Shown here: one piece after another, positions 43,604 through 52,424 of the stretch
Position numbering within the stretch: the stretch's first letter is position 1
How the letters are laid out: each line of letters begins with the position of its first letter
Position numbers and translations under genes: made by a program
The notes under the pieces: model-generated
Databases searched by the model: none
What the model was told of the DNA's origin: nothing
What the model saw: the letters and a program-made list of their open reading frames with translations, nothing else
Assembly (NCBI RefSeq): GCF_000759025.1
Contig: NZ_JPOS01000026.1
Coordinates: 38,593 to 102,592, forward strand
DNA length: 64,000 nt
Origin: Phaeodactylibacter xiamenensis
GTDB taxonomy: Bacteria; Bacteroidota; Bacteroidia; Chitinophagales; Saprospiraceae
Reading direction: 5' to 3'

Positions 43604-44163
43604 ACTTGCAAGCCACATTGACAGCAGCAACCGACGAACAGATACTGGTCCTTTTGCAGCAGCCCGACAGCCGGGAGCAGGGGTTCCGCCTGTTGATGTC
43701 GGTATACCAGGAGCGGCTGTACTGGCACATCCGCAAGATGGTCGGTACCCACAACGATACCGATGATGTGTTGCAGAACTGCCTGATCAAGGTCTTTCGC
43801 AACATCCATCGCTTCGAGGGTAAATCACAGTTGTACACCTGGCTTTACCGCATCGCGACCAACGAGGCACTGACCTTCCTGAAAAAGGCACAACGCCGGG
43901 CTACAGACTCCATCGAGGGGCACGCTGCTGTATTTCAGCTGCAGGCGGAAGCTTCGGTAGATGGCGAGAAGCTGTTGCAAAAACTGGATGCGGCAATCGG
44001 GGCATTGCCTGAAAAGCAAAAGCTCGTTTTCCGGCTGAGGTATTACGAAGAGATGAGCTACAAGGACATGTCCGTCAGGCTGCAAACTTCAGAGGGCGCA
44101 CTTAAAGCTTCTTACCACCATGCTGTCCGGAAAGTTGAGGCTGCATTAAAAGAGGGACTATGA
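43570..44163 (+). CDS. ECF-type RNA polymerase sigma factor
   Basis: A 197-residue sigma-70 family protein of the extracytoplasmic-function type. Region 2 (YQERLYWHIRKMVGTHNDTDDVLQNCLIKVFRNIHRFEG, then LYTWLYRIATNEALTFLKK) and region 4 (ALPEKQKLVFRLRYYEEMSYKDMSVRLQTSEGALKASYHHAVRKVE) are complete; region 1.1 is missing as expected. The frame opens at GTG 43570, inside a perfect dyad; a TTG 14 codons downstream (near 43612) could be the real start. Its end overlaps the next gene by four bases, which supports a sigma/anti-sigma operon. Confidence 0.92.
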   Translation: MRFESLTFKTHNLQATLTAATDEQILVLLQQPDSREQGFRLLMSVYQERLYWHIRKMVGTHNDTDDVLQNCLIKVFRNIHRFEGKSQLYTWLYRIATNEALTFLKKAQRRATDSIEGHAAVFQLQAEASVDGEKLLQKLDAAIGALPEKQKLVFRLRYYEEMSYKDMSVRLQTSEGALKASYHHAVRKVEAALKEGL

Positions 44164-44648
44164 AAGAAAAGGAAAGTATACAACAAGAGCTGGATCAGCA
44201 TGCACCATTGCTTGCGGAGGTCCGAAAGAATTTGGAGCCGGTGCCGGAAGGGTATTTTGAGACCCTGTCCGACCGGGTGCTGGCGGCTGCAAGTGAAAAA
44301 CAGGTGTCGCCCCTTCAGGTTGTGCATATCAAAAGAGGTCAAAAATGGACCAACAGGCTTAAGGTTGCAGCAGCAGTGGCTGTGTTGGCTTTGGTAGCTG
44401 CAGGGCTTTGGCCGTCTCTGGCTTCCGGCTCAGCTGAGACCGTGAGCCTGGCCGATTTAAAACAGGAAGAAGCGGCAGCCTACATTCATTCCAATATCCG
44501 CGATTTTGAGCTGAGCCTGATGCAGGAAGCCGACCTGCTGGACGAAGCTGCGGTAAAAAATATGGACGTCTTGCCCCAGCTCGAGGAAGTCCCGCTGGAC
44601 GAGTACCTGAAAGACCTGGAATACGAGGACATTGAAGCGTTTTTTTAA
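44160..44648 (+). CDS. Anti-sigma-like membrane protein
   Basis: A 162-residue protein with a cytoplasmic acidic N-terminus, one membrane helix at about 62-80 (LKVAAAVAVLALVAAGLWPSLA) and a Glu/Asp-rich periplasmic tail ending EYEDIEAFF. Topology and a four-base overlap with the ECF sigma gene suggest it sequesters the sigma factor, though no standard anti-sigma zinc motif (HxxxCxxC) is seen. It is followed by a CpxP-like gene. Confidence 0.75.
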   Translation: MKEKESIQQELDQHAPLLAEVRKNLEPVPEGYFETLSDRVLAAASEKQVSPLQVVHIKRGQKWTNRLKVAAAVAVLALVAAGLWPSLASGSAETVSLADLKQEEAAAYIHSNIRDFELSLMQEADLLDEAAVKNMDVLPQLEEVPLDEYLKDLEYEDIEAFF

Positions 44649-44667
44649 CCCGATCAATCCAAAGCAC

Positions 44668-45135
44668 ATGAGAGATAGCAATCGATTATTGTTGTTAAAC
44701 CTGCTACTACTCGTTGGCACCATAAGTTATGCCCAGCCCGGCCGCCCGTTCGATATGAGGAACGGCCCCCGCAATGAACGGGTGGAGGCTGCCCGAGTGG
44801 CCTATATCACTCAGCGATTGGGGTTGACGACTCAGGAATCTTCTGCCTTTTGGGCCCTCAACAATGAATACGAGACTGCACAGAGGGCTATTGAAGAAAA
44901 ATATAAGCCGGACATTGCACCCGGGCAGATGACAAACGAGCAGGCGAGCAGGCATCTGGAAGACCGCCTAAAGGCAGAAACCGAACTGCTGGATCTTCGC
45001 AAAAAATACCATGCCCGCTTCCGGGAGATCCTCCCTGCTCGGAAATTGGTCCTTTTCCAGCAGGCAGACCGGGAATTCCGGCTGGAGCTACTCAAAAAGG
45101 TACGGGAAAACCGCCGGCCCGGAGGTCGGTTTTGA
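44668..45135 (+). CDS. Spy/CpxP-like periplasmic protein
   Basis: A 155-residue protein from the ATG at 44668 (signal peptide LLLLNLLLLVGTISYAQ). The helical body (VAYITQRLGLTTQESSAFWALNNEYETAQRAIEEKY...LLDLRKKYHARFREILPARKLVLFQQADREFRLEL) has the LTxxQ/ILxxxQ spacing of the CpxP/Spy/zinc-resistance heavy-metal-sensor superfamily. It overlaps no gene, begins 20 bases after the anti-sigma-like gene and is likely a periplasmic sensor or chaperone of the same envelope-stress unit. The 342 bases that follow (45136-45477) contain an AT-rich palindrome (ttgtttttttgatatcaaaaaacaa, 45231-45255) and no gene. Confidence 0.8.
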   Translation: MRDSNRLLLLNLLLLVGTISYAQPGRPFDMRNGPRNERVEAARVAYITQRLGLTTQESSAFWALNNEYETAQRAIEEKYKPDIAPGQMTNEQASRHLEDRLKAETELLDLRKKYHARFREILPARKLVLFQQADREFRLELLKKVRENRRPGGRF

Positions 45136-46402
45136 GTCTGTTGCAAAGTAAAATCAGCGAGTGCCTGCCCTGAATTTCGGGGGAGGCGCTTTGTGTGTCA
45201 GGAGCATGCCTTTGAGCAGGTACATATTCGTTGTTTTTTTGATATCAAAAAACAAATATATGTTGTTTATCATAAATTAAAAGTTTTTTTATCTGAATTG
45301 CTTCGGTTTTGTCGTTAAAAATTTGCCACTTCCTTTTCAAAACCTACCGTTCCATTAATCGCCCCGAATACAGGTGTTAAATTCTGGCTTTTCCGCCGAA
45401 GAATTCCATATCTTTAAAATAATTGTAATGCACAAATCATTATCTTAAAAGCCTGCACCGAAATAAGCAGTTTGACCATGCATCCTGAAAACGAATTTCA
45501 TTTCCACAAATCTACGATTCAGCAGTTGCTGCAGCGATACGAAGCGCAATTCAGCATGGATCACCAAGTTTACTTTGAAGAAGCAGCGTACCTGCAAATC
45601 ATTAGTTACTTTGAGGCGGACCATCAGTATTCCAAAGCATTGGAAGCTTCTGAACGGGGTATGGAACAGCATCCTTTGTCAATAGACCTGCTACTCAAGC
45701 ATGCCCAGCTTTTGGTTGACAATTTAACGGCTGAAGCTGCTTTTCCCTATCTGGAAAAAGCACGTGCGATATCGCCCGGCGAAATTGAAGTGGAACTCCT
45801 GTATGCGGAGGCATTGATTGTGGACGAGCAGACAGAAGAAGGCTTTCGGATACTGAATTTCCTGAGAGAAGAAGCCAATGATGAGGAACTGAGCAGCATT
45901 CTTCTGGTGGAGTCTCTGGCATACGAGCAGGAAGAGTCCTACGAACGGATGTTTTATACCCTCCGCGAGGCGCTGCTTATGGACCCCACCAATCAGGCAG
46001 CGTTGGAGCGTATTGGGGTCTGCGTGGTGCAAAGTAAGAAGTACGAAGAGAGTATTGCACTGCATGAAGCGCTGCTGGCCGAAGATGCTTATCAGGCGCT
46101 GGCGTGGTACAACCTTGCACAGTCCCGCCTGTATGTTGGCAACTATGAGGGGGCTATTGAAGCTTATGATTTAGCCTTTACCATCGATGAGGACTTCCTG
46201 CAGGCCTGCCGTGATTGTGCTGATCTCTGCCTGGAACTGCAACAGTTTAACCGGGCGCTAAAATACTACATGGAACTGCTGGAACAGGAAGGGGCTGATG
46301 CGGACAGCGACCTGTACATTCAAATCGGGCAATGCAATCTGAGGCTCAACTGTCCGCAGGCTGCAGTAACTTTCTATATCCGCGCAGCTCAACTGGACCC
46401 GC

Positions 46403-47885
46403 GTAACTATTTAGGTCAATTTGCAAAATAGCGAAAAAATAGCGAACTAGCACAGGTGAACAAGGACGAGATCATAGCGCAACAAGCTGAGCAAATAGCA
46501 AAGCTGGAATCACTGCTGGAAGCAGCGCTGGCTCGTATTGCAGAGCTGGAAGCACAGCTGAAAGCCAACAGCCGGACTTCGTCGCGGCCTCCGAGCAGCG
46601 ATGGGCTGAAGAAGGCCCCTGCTTTCCCGCGCAAGAAAGGCGGCAAGAAGGGAGGCCAGTCTGGGCATAAGGGGAAGACGCTTGAGATGGTCGCCCCGTC
46701 TGCAGCAGACCGCCTTGTTGTCCACCCGGTAGCTGAGCAAAAATGCAGCTGCGGCCAGAACCTGGAAAGCACTGTGCCAAGCATAAGCTTAGAGCGCCGC
46801 CAGGTTTTTGACCTCCCCCCGAAGCTTTTGCAAATAGAAGAGCACCGCCTGGAGGTCAAACATTGCCCTTGCTGTGGCGAGCAGCATACAGGCAGCTTCC
46901 CGTCCGGCGTGCCAGCCCCCGTACAATACGGCGACAGGGTACATGCCTTAGTCAGCCTGCTGAATGTGGAGCAAAGCATGCCCGTAGGGCGCATAGGGGA
47001 GCTCTTTGCCAGCCTGACAGGGTATGAGCTTAATGAGAATACAGTATCCACTTCCGTACAGCGCATGTACGGGAAGCTGGCCGATGATGAGGCGGTTATC
47101 AAAGAGCAGGCATTGTCCAGCCCCGTAGCGCATGCTGACGAAAGCGGTGCCCGGGTGGCAGGCAAACTGCACTGGGCACATAATTTTGTCTGTGGCCTGT
47201 TTACTTATCTGTTTGTGCATGAGAAAAGAGGCGCACAGGCGCTGCACAGCGACGAAAGCATAGCTCAAAACTATACAGGCACACTGGTGCACGACTGCTG
47301 GGCAAGCTATTTTGGCTTGGAAAACGCCCGCCATGCGCTTTGTGGGGCGCACTTGCTGCGCGAGCTTAGAGGCCTAGCTGAAAACCATGAGCGCCAGTGG
47401 GCTGACAAGATGCACAGTTTGTTAATGTACGCTTACGAATTTAGCAGTGGCGGGAGCTCAGTGCTGCCGGCTAAAAAATATAAAACGGTCCTGTCCCGCT
47501 ACCGGCAAATCTTAAAAGAAGCCAGCCGTGAAGAGCCGCCGCCCGAACTCCGCCCAAAAGGCCGGGCGAAGAAAACAAAAGGGAGGAACCTGCTCGAAAG
47601 GCTGGAACGATACGAAGAAGAAGTACTGAGGTTCACGCGGGAGCACGAAGTGCCCTTCACTAATAACCTGGCCGAACGTGATATCCGCCCGTTAAAAACG
47701 AAGCTAAAAGTCAGTGGCTGCTTCCGTACCCTACAGGGTGCGCGGCACTATGCAAGGATCAAAAGCTTTTGCAGCACGGCAAAAAAGCACGGCTTGTCTG
47801 CCTATGAAGAGTTGCTCAACGCTTGGCGGGGCGAGTCGTTCCTTCGCAGCTACGCTGCCGCAGGAACCCACACCTAAATAGTTAC
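46403..47885 (+). mobile_element. IS66-family element, single-ORF type, with 8-bp duplication
   Basis: A 1,483-bp element with terminal inverted repeats gtaactatttaggt (46403-46416) and its complement (47872-47885). It is flanked by the direct duplication ggacccgc at 46395-46402 and 47886-47893, an 8-bp target duplication typical of IS66. It carries only the DDE transposase gene, without the usual tnpA/tnpB accessory genes, as in the ISBst12 subgroup. It splits a TPR gene. Confidence 0.95.
46456..47877 (+). CDS. tnpC: IS66-family transposase (TnpC-like)
   Basis: A 473-residue transposase with a GTG start, intact. Order: leucine-zipper-like N-terminus (EIIAQQAEQIAKLESLLEAAL), the SRTSSRPPSSDG linker, a zinc finger (CSCGQNLES...CPCCGEQ), then the DDE core with Asp in AHADESGARV, Asp in LVHDCWASYF and Glu in NNLAERDIRPLKTKLKVSGCF. 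Nothing is missing, so it may be active. Confidence 0.93.
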   Translation: MNKDEIIAQQAEQIAKLESLLEAALARIAELEAQLKANSRTSSRPPSSDGLKKAPAFPRKKGGKKGGQSGHKGKTLEMVAPSAADRLVVHPVAEQKCSCGQNLESTVPSISLERRQVFDLPPKLLQIEEHRLEVKHCPCCGEQHTGSFPSGVPAPVQYGDRVHALVSLLNVEQSMPVGRIGELFASLTGYELNENTVSTSVQRMYGKLADDEAVIKEQALSSPVAHADESGARVAGKLHWAHNFVCGLFTYLFVHEKRGAQALHSDESIAQNYTGTLVHDCWASYFGLENARHALCGAHLLRELRGLAENHERQWADKMHSLLMYAYEFSSGGSSVLPAKKYKTVLSRYRQILKEASREEPPPELRPKGRAKKTKGRNLLERLERYEEEVLRFTREHEVPFTNNLAERDIRPLKTKLKVSGCFRTLQGARHYARIKSFCSTAKKHGLSAYEELLNAWRGESFLRSYAAAGTHT

Positions 47886-48383
47886 GGACCCGCTTAATGA
47901 TGAGATCTTCTTCTCAATAGGGGAGTGCTACGCGGCTGAGGGGCAATGGATGAATGCCATTCAGTACTTTGAAAAGGCGATTGAAGTGGAAGGGGAGCAG
48001 GAAGAATATTACGCGGCTCTTGGCGAGGCCTATTTCAATATGGGCAATACCGAGATGGCTGTGGAGCACCTCGAGGAAGCGATCGCGCTGAATGAACTCG
48101 AAGCCAGGTATTGGATATTACTGGCCACCTTCCTCATGGAAAAGGATCAGGCAGAAGCCGCTATGGATGTACTGGAAGCCGGAATGGAAGCCGTGCCGGG
48201 TACAGAGATCCTCTATTGCCGGATTGCCTGCTTATTCGCGATCGGTCAGCGGAATGCAGCACTTTACTGGCTGGGAGAAGCACTTCAGGAAGACTTTGGA
48301 ATGTACCCTTCCCTTTTTGAGCTGATGCCAGACCTGCAGGCGGATCCTGAGGTCATGGCTATGATCAAAAACTTTGTCCTCTA

Positions 48384-48408
48384 GAGCTAATCCATTGAGT
48401 ATTAGCTC
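48384..48408. terminator. Hairpin overlapping both convergent stop codons
   Basis: The stem gagctaat / attagctc (8 bp, 9-base loop) spans the stops of the TPR fragment and the ROK kinase. No T tract is present; it may act as a weak bidirectional terminator. Confidence 0.45.
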
Positions 48409-49157
48409 CGGGCAATCTGATACGCGTGAACGGCTGCACCAACTGTACCCGCTGCGTTACGTAGTTCAGCTGGCTTAACGGGCACTTTCACGTCAATGAC
48501 TTCTTCGTATTTACTGAACTTCTTGCTGGCACCGCCGCCCAAAATGATCAGATCGGGGTTGACAACCCGGGCGAGGTAGTGTAGATACTCATTGAATCTT
48601 TCCCCCCACTCTGTCCAGCTCAAGTCATTGATCTTCCGGGCTTTGCTCGAAGCATAAGCCTCTGCTATATCGCCGTGAAGCCGCATATGGCCGAATTCGG
48701 TATTAGGGACAAGTTTGCCATTGATGAACATCGCGGAGCCCAGTCCGGAGCCTATCGTAATTAAGACAACCACGCCATTTTGCCCCTTGCCAAGGCCAAA
48801 GCGCATTTCCGCCAATCCTGCAGCATCTGCATCGTTGAGCACCTCAACAGGGTTGTTGCACGCAAGAGAAAAAGATTCAATCACATTCGTTCCAATCCAC
48901 TTCTTACTGATATTAGCGGCAGAATGCGCTTCACCTTGTTTAATGATGGCAGGGAATCCGCAACCAATGATGCCTTTGTAGTTGTGCATGCGAACCAGCT
49001 CCGCAAACGTCTCAGATACCGCTTCGGGGGTGGCCGGCTGCGGCGTTTCCAGCCGGAGCCGCTCGGTTTGGAGGGCACCTGTATTAACGTCTACTACAGC
49101 ACCTTTAATGCCGGAGCCGCCTACGTCTACGCCCAAAATAAGATTGCCTGTGTACAT
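48402..49157 (-). CDS. Polyphosphate glucokinase-like ROK kinase
   Basis: A 251-residue ROK family kinase. ATP motif [34 protein letters not shown] (catalytic Asp) and [28 protein letters not shown] and [10 protein letters not shown] fit the polyphosphate/ATP glucokinase subgroup, and the short length supports it. It phosphorylates glucose to glucose-6-phosphate with polyphosphate or ATP. It lacks the Cys-rich zinc motif of many ROK repressors and glucokinases. It converges on the split TPR gene. Confidence 0.86.
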   Translation of the reverse strand: MYTGNLILGVDVGGSGIKGAVVDVNTGALQTERLRLETPQPATPEAVSETFAELVRMHNYKGIIGCGFPAIIKQGEAHSAANISKKWIGTNVIESFSLACNNPVEVLNDADAAGLAEMRFGLGKGQNGVVVLITIGSGLGSAMFINGKLVPNTEFGHMRLHGDIAEAYASSKARKINDLSWTEWGERFNEYLHYLARVVNPDLIILGGGASKKFSKYEEVIDVKVPVKPAELRNAAGTVGAAVHAYQIARS

Positions 49158-49210
49158 ATGTTTTTCATTTTTCCTGCATAAAAGCCTTCCGGGGCCTCAA
49201 GTTCGAATAA

Positions 49211-49252
49211 GCAAACCGGAGCCATGGAACTCTTAATCTGGTTCCGGTTTGC
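49211..49252 (-). terminator. Terminator of the cyclophilin operon
   Basis: A 14-bp stem (gcaaaccggaacca / tggctccggtttgc, one G-T pair) with a 14-base loop lies 23 bases past the stop of the 49275 gene, followed by ttattc on the minus strand. Confidence 0.65.
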
Positions 49253-49274
49253 CAGTTGTATTGTACCGGCCCGC

Positions 49275-50162
49275 CTATCGGATGAGCCGAATCTTCATTT
49301 TCAGGTCCTCTTTTGGACGATCTCTTGGGTCTGTCGGCACTGCTGCCAGTTTGTCCAGGACTTCAAAGCCCTTCACCACCTGCCCGAATACCGTATAGCC
49401 CCGGTCGAGAAATGGCGTGCCTCCGTGCTCCAGGTAAGCTTCCTTTTGGCGGGTCGTATACCTAAAGCCTTTCTGTGCTTCTAATTGGGCAAGGTCTTGT
49501 TCGGTTACGCTTCGCCCGTGCACAATATAAAACTGAGAACCCGAAGACCGCTTTTGCGGGTTCACCGCATCACCGGTACGTGCTGCCGCTATAGCGCCCT
49601 TGATATGGACCAGGGAGTCTGCAAATTCTGCCGGAATGGTATACCCCGGGCCACCGGACCCCAATGCCTGCCCTGCGGGCGCATCCTTTGAATTAGGGTC
49701 CCCTCCTTGTATCATAAAGTTCTCAATGACCCGGTGGAACAGCAGCCCGTCGTAGTAGCCCTCCTGTACCAGTTTGACGAAATTGTCCTGATGCTGAGGG
49801 GTCGCATCGTATAGTTCTACGAGCATACTGCCGTGTATGGTTTCAATTTCGACCAGGCAGATTTCCGGTGGGGCAATAGAAACTGCTTGTTCGGTCACCC
49901 TCGCCTTGCCTTTTTCATTAATGGCTTTTAAGGAGATGGTATAGTTGCCAGACTGCCGGTAGGTATGGCTGGGCTCTGCCAGTTCGGAGGTGTTGCCGTC
50001 TCCGAAATCCCACTCATAGGTCGTAGCATTTTCTGACTGATTGTCAAAAACGATGGGGGAGAGCACTTTCTCTTCACCCTGCAGGCTGAAATTGGCCACC
50101 GGCCGCGCACAACTGCCCAGGATGATGGCTAGCATTACATATAATAAAGGTGTCCTTTTCAT
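49275..50162 (-). CDS. Lipoprotein cyclophilin with N-terminal PKD domain
   Basis: A 295-residue protein from ATG 50162. Lipobox AIILGSC, then a PKD domain (PIVFDNQSENATTYEWDFGDGNTSELAEPSHTY) and a cyclophilin-type peptidyl-prolyl isomerase domain (HGSMLVELYDATPQHQDNFVKLVQEGYYDGLLFHRVIENFMIQGGDP, SGSQFYIVHG, FGQVVKGFEVLDKL). Fusion of PKD to a cyclophilin suggests a folding helper anchored at the outer-membrane periplasmic face. It shares one base (TGATG) with the upstream cyclophilin and so is translationally coupled. Confidence 0.9.
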   Translation of the reverse strand: MKRTPLLYVMLAIILGSCARPVANFSLQGEEKVLSPIVFDNQSENATTYEWDFGDGNTSELAEPSHTYRQSGNYTISLKAINEKGKARVTEQAVSIAPPEICLVEIETIHGSMLVELYDATPQHQDNFVKLVQEGYYDGLLFHRVIENFMIQGGDPNSKDAPAGQALGSGGPGYTIPAEFADSLVHIKGAIAAARTGDAVNPQKRSSGSQFYIVHGRSVTEQDLAQLEAQKGFRYTTRQKEAYLEHGGTPFLDRGYTVFGQVVKGFEVLDKLAAVPTDPRDRPKEDLKMKIRLIR

Positions 50163-50824
50163 CAATCAACCAATTTTACAGTCATGCGGACATCTCTGAC
50201 CGGGCGGTTGGCCTGGCCAGTCGGTACCGCAGCAATTTTATCAATTACGTCCAGCCCTTCCACGACTTCCCCGAAGACCGTATACTCCCCGTCAAGTACA
50301 GGAGAACCGCCAACTTCGAGATAGCGCTGCCGTTGCTCCGGCGTGTAGTTCTTGCCAAAATTTTGCTCCAGGTTGTCCATGTTCTCTTCAGTCAGAGGTT
50401 TCCCGTCTACGATGTAGAACTGAGAGCCTGAGGACTTGCGTTCCGGATTCTGTCTGTCCCCGAGCCGGGCTGCAGCAAGTGCGCCTTTAAAATGCAGTGC
50501 GCCAATTTCAGCAGGTAACGTGTAGCCCGGGCCGCCCTGTCCAAGCATCTGATCAGGGGCTGCGGTTTTGGAGTCCGGGTCGCCGCCCTGAATCATAAAG
50601 TCCTGAATAACGCGGTGGAAGAGCAGGTCATCATAGAAGCCTTCCTTTGCCAGCTTGATGAAGTTGTCCCGGTGCTGTGGAGTTGAATTGTACAGCCTGA
50701 CTTTCATGTCACCGTATTCTGTACTTATGACAGCATAGGTGAAACCATCACCTTTCGGTGTACATTGCAGAAGGCCAGTTGATATGGCCAGCGTAGTTAA
50801 GAAAATAAGGAGATAACTTTTCAT
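50162..50824 (-). CDS. Periplasmic cyclophilin-type peptidyl-prolyl isomerase
   Basis: A 220-residue protein with signal peptide (SYLLIFLTTLAISTGLLQCTP, possibly a lipobox LLQC) and a complete cyclophilin domain (MKVRLYNSTPQHRDNFIKLAKEGFYDDLLFHRVIQDFMIQGGDP, SGSQFYIVDG, YTVFGEVVEGLDVIDKI). It catalyses proline isomerisation in the periplasm. It is a paralogue of the 49275 gene and likely arose by duplication; the two are one operon. Confidence 0.92.
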   Translation of the reverse strand: MKSYLLIFLTTLAISTGLLQCTPKGDGFTYAVISTEYGDMKVRLYNSTPQHRDNFIKLAKEGFYDDLLFHRVIQDFMIQGGDPDSKTAAPDQMLGQGGPGYTLPAEIGALHFKGALAAARLGDRQNPERKSSGSQFYIVDGKPLTEENMDNLEQNFGKNYTPEQRQRYLEVGGSPVLDGEYTVFGEVVEGLDVIDKIAAVPTGQANRPVRDVRMTVKLVD

Positions 50825-50834
50825 ACGTTTGGTG

Positions 50835-51206
50835 TTATTCGTCTTCTAATCCGCCATTTTCCAGTTCAAGTTCCCGGAAGTATTGAATGGCATATTCTTT
50901 GAGTAGGTTTTCCTGGGCTTCCAGCCCCTGGGCTTCCACGGGGCGCCGTAGCTCGTAGTGGGGCCAGCCATCAGCATCTCTGCCTTTAAAGGCATAATGC
51001 CCGCCGTAACTCAGCAGGCGGCACACCGCGATATGCATCAGGTCTTGTTTTTCCTCTTTAGTGAAGGCTTCCTGCCACCGCCCCAGTTCTTGTATGCCTA
51101 TCAGGAATAGTATGGCATTGAGGTCCGGAAGGTCCGTTCTGTCAAAGGTTTCTTTGACCAGGTGCCTTACGCGTAGCCATTCATAATCCAGCTCCCACTC
51201 CTTCAT
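50835..51206 (-). CDS. Small conserved cytosolic protein of unknown function
   Basis: A 123-residue soluble protein (DYEWLRVRHLVKETFDRTDLPDLNAILFLIGIQELGRWQEAFTKEEKQDLMHIAVCRLLSYGGHYAFKGRDADGWPHYELRR). Not recognised beyond a Bacteroidota-conserved look. It lies 10 bases upstream of the cyclophilins on the same strand, probably first in that operon. Function not inferred. Confidence 0.75.
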   Translation of the reverse strand: MKEWELDYEWLRVRHLVKETFDRTDLPDLNAILFLIGIQELGRWQEAFTKEEKQDLMHIAVCRLLSYGGHYAFKGRDADGWPHYELRRPVEAQGLEAQENLLKEYAIQYFRELELENGGLEDE

Positions 51207-51297
51207 GTCACTTTTTTGAGGCGTAAATATACTTTACACGATTTGGTTTTATGCTACAGAAAACCGGCAATAATTGAATTAGCCAAAGCTTGATGCC

Positions 51298-52230
51298 TTA
51301 CCGGCGATAACGGGGGTGGTATTGGAGCAGGGTCTCCCGCAGGTATTCCGTATCCATATGAGTGTAAATTTCTGTAGTGATGATAGATTCATGCCCAAGC
51401 ATGTCTTGTACTGCTTTAAGATCGGCACCGCCTTCTATGAGGTGGGTCGCAAAGGAGTGCCTGAAAGTATGAGGGCTTATATTTTTCGGCAAGCCGGCAT
51501 CCCGGGCAGCTGCTTTTACAATATTGAACACCATCACCCGGCTTAGCCCTGCTCCTCTGCGGTTAAGAAACAGGATGTCTTCCTGCCCCCGCCTGATGTT
51601 CATCTGCCCCCGCCGGCCTCCTTCCAGGTAGAGCTTTATATATTTGGTGGCGGCCTCGCCTATCGGAACGACTCTTTCCTTATTGCCCTTGCCCACTACC
51701 TTTACAAAGCCAATATCAAGGTACAGGTCGGAACGGCGCAGGCCAGTGAGCTCGCTTACGCGCAAACCACAGGCGTAAAGGGTTTCCAGAATAGCCCGGT
51801 TACGCTGCCCCAGTGGATGGCTGAGGTCTATCGCCTCCAACAACAGGTTGATCTCTTCGTAAGTGAGTACCGTTGGTATTTTTCGCCCGAGCTTTGGGCC
51901 GTCAATATGCTGGGTGGGGTCGGCGCTGGTGAGGTCCTCCAGCACCATATACTTATAAAAGGTCTTTAGGGCAGACAACAGGCGTGCCTGAGAACGTTCT
52001 GCAAGGCCCAGCCCCGATAGCCAAACCAAAAAGGCTTCAAGATGGTGCTGTTCCACTGAAGCGGGCCCGCAGTCGTATTCACGAAGTTCCAGGAATCGGA
52101 CGAGCTTACTTAGATCGCTCAGATAGGCTGATACGGTGTGCTGCGAAAGGGATAACTCGAGCAGCAAGTAGGCTTCGAACCCCTTTTGAAAGCTTTTCCA
52201 TTTTTGAGCGAGGTTACCGGACAATGCCAC
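51298..52230 (-). CDS. xerD: Tyrosine recombinase XerD
   Basis: A 310-residue recombinase that resolves chromosome dimers at dif with XerC. The N-terminal SAM-like core-binding domain (FEAYLLLELSLSQHTVSAYLSDLSKLVRFL) and catalytic domain carry Arg in LYACGLRVSELTGLRRSDLYLD, Lys in VVGKGNKERVVPIG, the HTFRHSFATHLIEGGADL box and nucleophile Tyr in TTEIYTHMD. The start is GTG at 52230; no in-frame ATG precedes it. Intergenic 52231-53229 (999 bases) holds a candidate RNA, its terminator, a promoter and the adhesin leader. Confidence 0.95.
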   Translation of the reverse strand: MALSGNLAQKWKSFQKGFEAYLLLELSLSQHTVSAYLSDLSKLVRFLELREYDCGPASVEQHHLEAFLVWLSGLGLAERSQARLLSALKTFYKYMVLEDLTSADPTQHIDGPKLGRKIPTVLTYEEINLLLEAIDLSHPLGQRNRAILETLYACGLRVSELTGLRRSDLYLDIGFVKVVGKGNKERVVPIGEAATKYIKLYLEGGRRGQMNIRRGQEDILFLNRRGAGLSRVMVFNIVKAAARDAGLPKNISPHTFRHSFATHLIEGGADLKAVQDMLGHESIITTEIYTHMDTEYLRETLLQYHPRYRR

Positions 52231-52300
52231 AAGTTTTGCTTGGTGAGCCCTAAAATTATTAAATGATGGCCTTAAATATGGATTTTTTAAATTAAATGTG

Positions 52301-52308
52301 TAAATTTG
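52301..52308 (+). promoter_or_regulatory. -7 box for the candidate small RNA
   Basis: TAAATTTG fits TAnnTTTG; 20 bases upstream lies only a partial -33 (ATATG). The predicted start is about 52315. Confidence 0.5.
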
Positions 52309-52314
52309 TAACCA

Positions 52315-52424
52315 CTAAAAATGACAACAGCGCCTTTTCTAAGGCATCGAAGATATCCAAGAATGTGCATATTTGTTTAATGTTGGAGGGTCGAAATCTA
52401 GATGATTTCGGCCTTCGCTTTTTT
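52315..52424 (+). ncRNA. Candidate small RNA, about 110 nt
   Basis: A -7 box TAAATTTG (52301-52308) is followed about 80 bases later by a strong intrinsic terminator: stem ggtcgaaatc (52389-52398) / gatttcggcc (52404-52413), loop tagat, then ttcgctttttt. The short open frame from 52296 starts upstream of the predicted transcript and lacks coding signs, so a non-coding RNA or a terminated leader is more likely. Known families were not recognised. Confidence 0.5.
52389..52424 (+). terminator. Intrinsic terminator of the candidate small RNA
   Basis: A 10-bp stem with one G-T pair, a 5-base loop and a run of six T residues (ttcgctttttt). The stem and tract are on the plus strand. Confidence 0.8.

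Larger units (their letters stand above)
45478..48384 (+). pseudogene. TPR protein gene split by IS66 element
   Basis: The upstream part (45478-46402) encodes TPR units such as HQYSKALEASERGMEQHP, AFPYLEKARAISPGEIEVELLYAEAL and YEGAIEAYDLAFTIDEDFLQACR. It runs into the element and ends after nine foreign codons. Downstream of the element (47894-48384) the same frame resumes with LNDEIFFSIGECYAAEGQWMNAIQYFEKAIEVEG and more TPRs. Removing 46403-47893 (element plus one duplicated ggacccgc) gives one open frame of about 471 residues: ...AQLDP + LNDEI.... Two truncated TPR proteins may still be made, the second from ATG 47950. The partner is unknown; TPRs mediate protein assembly. Confidence 0.9.

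Noticed and set aside
45231..45255. AT-rich palindrome ttgtttttttgatatcaaaaaacaa as an origin or CRISPR-like signal
   Set aside because: It is a single palindrome without spacer repeats or other origin features; at most a weak terminator or operator.
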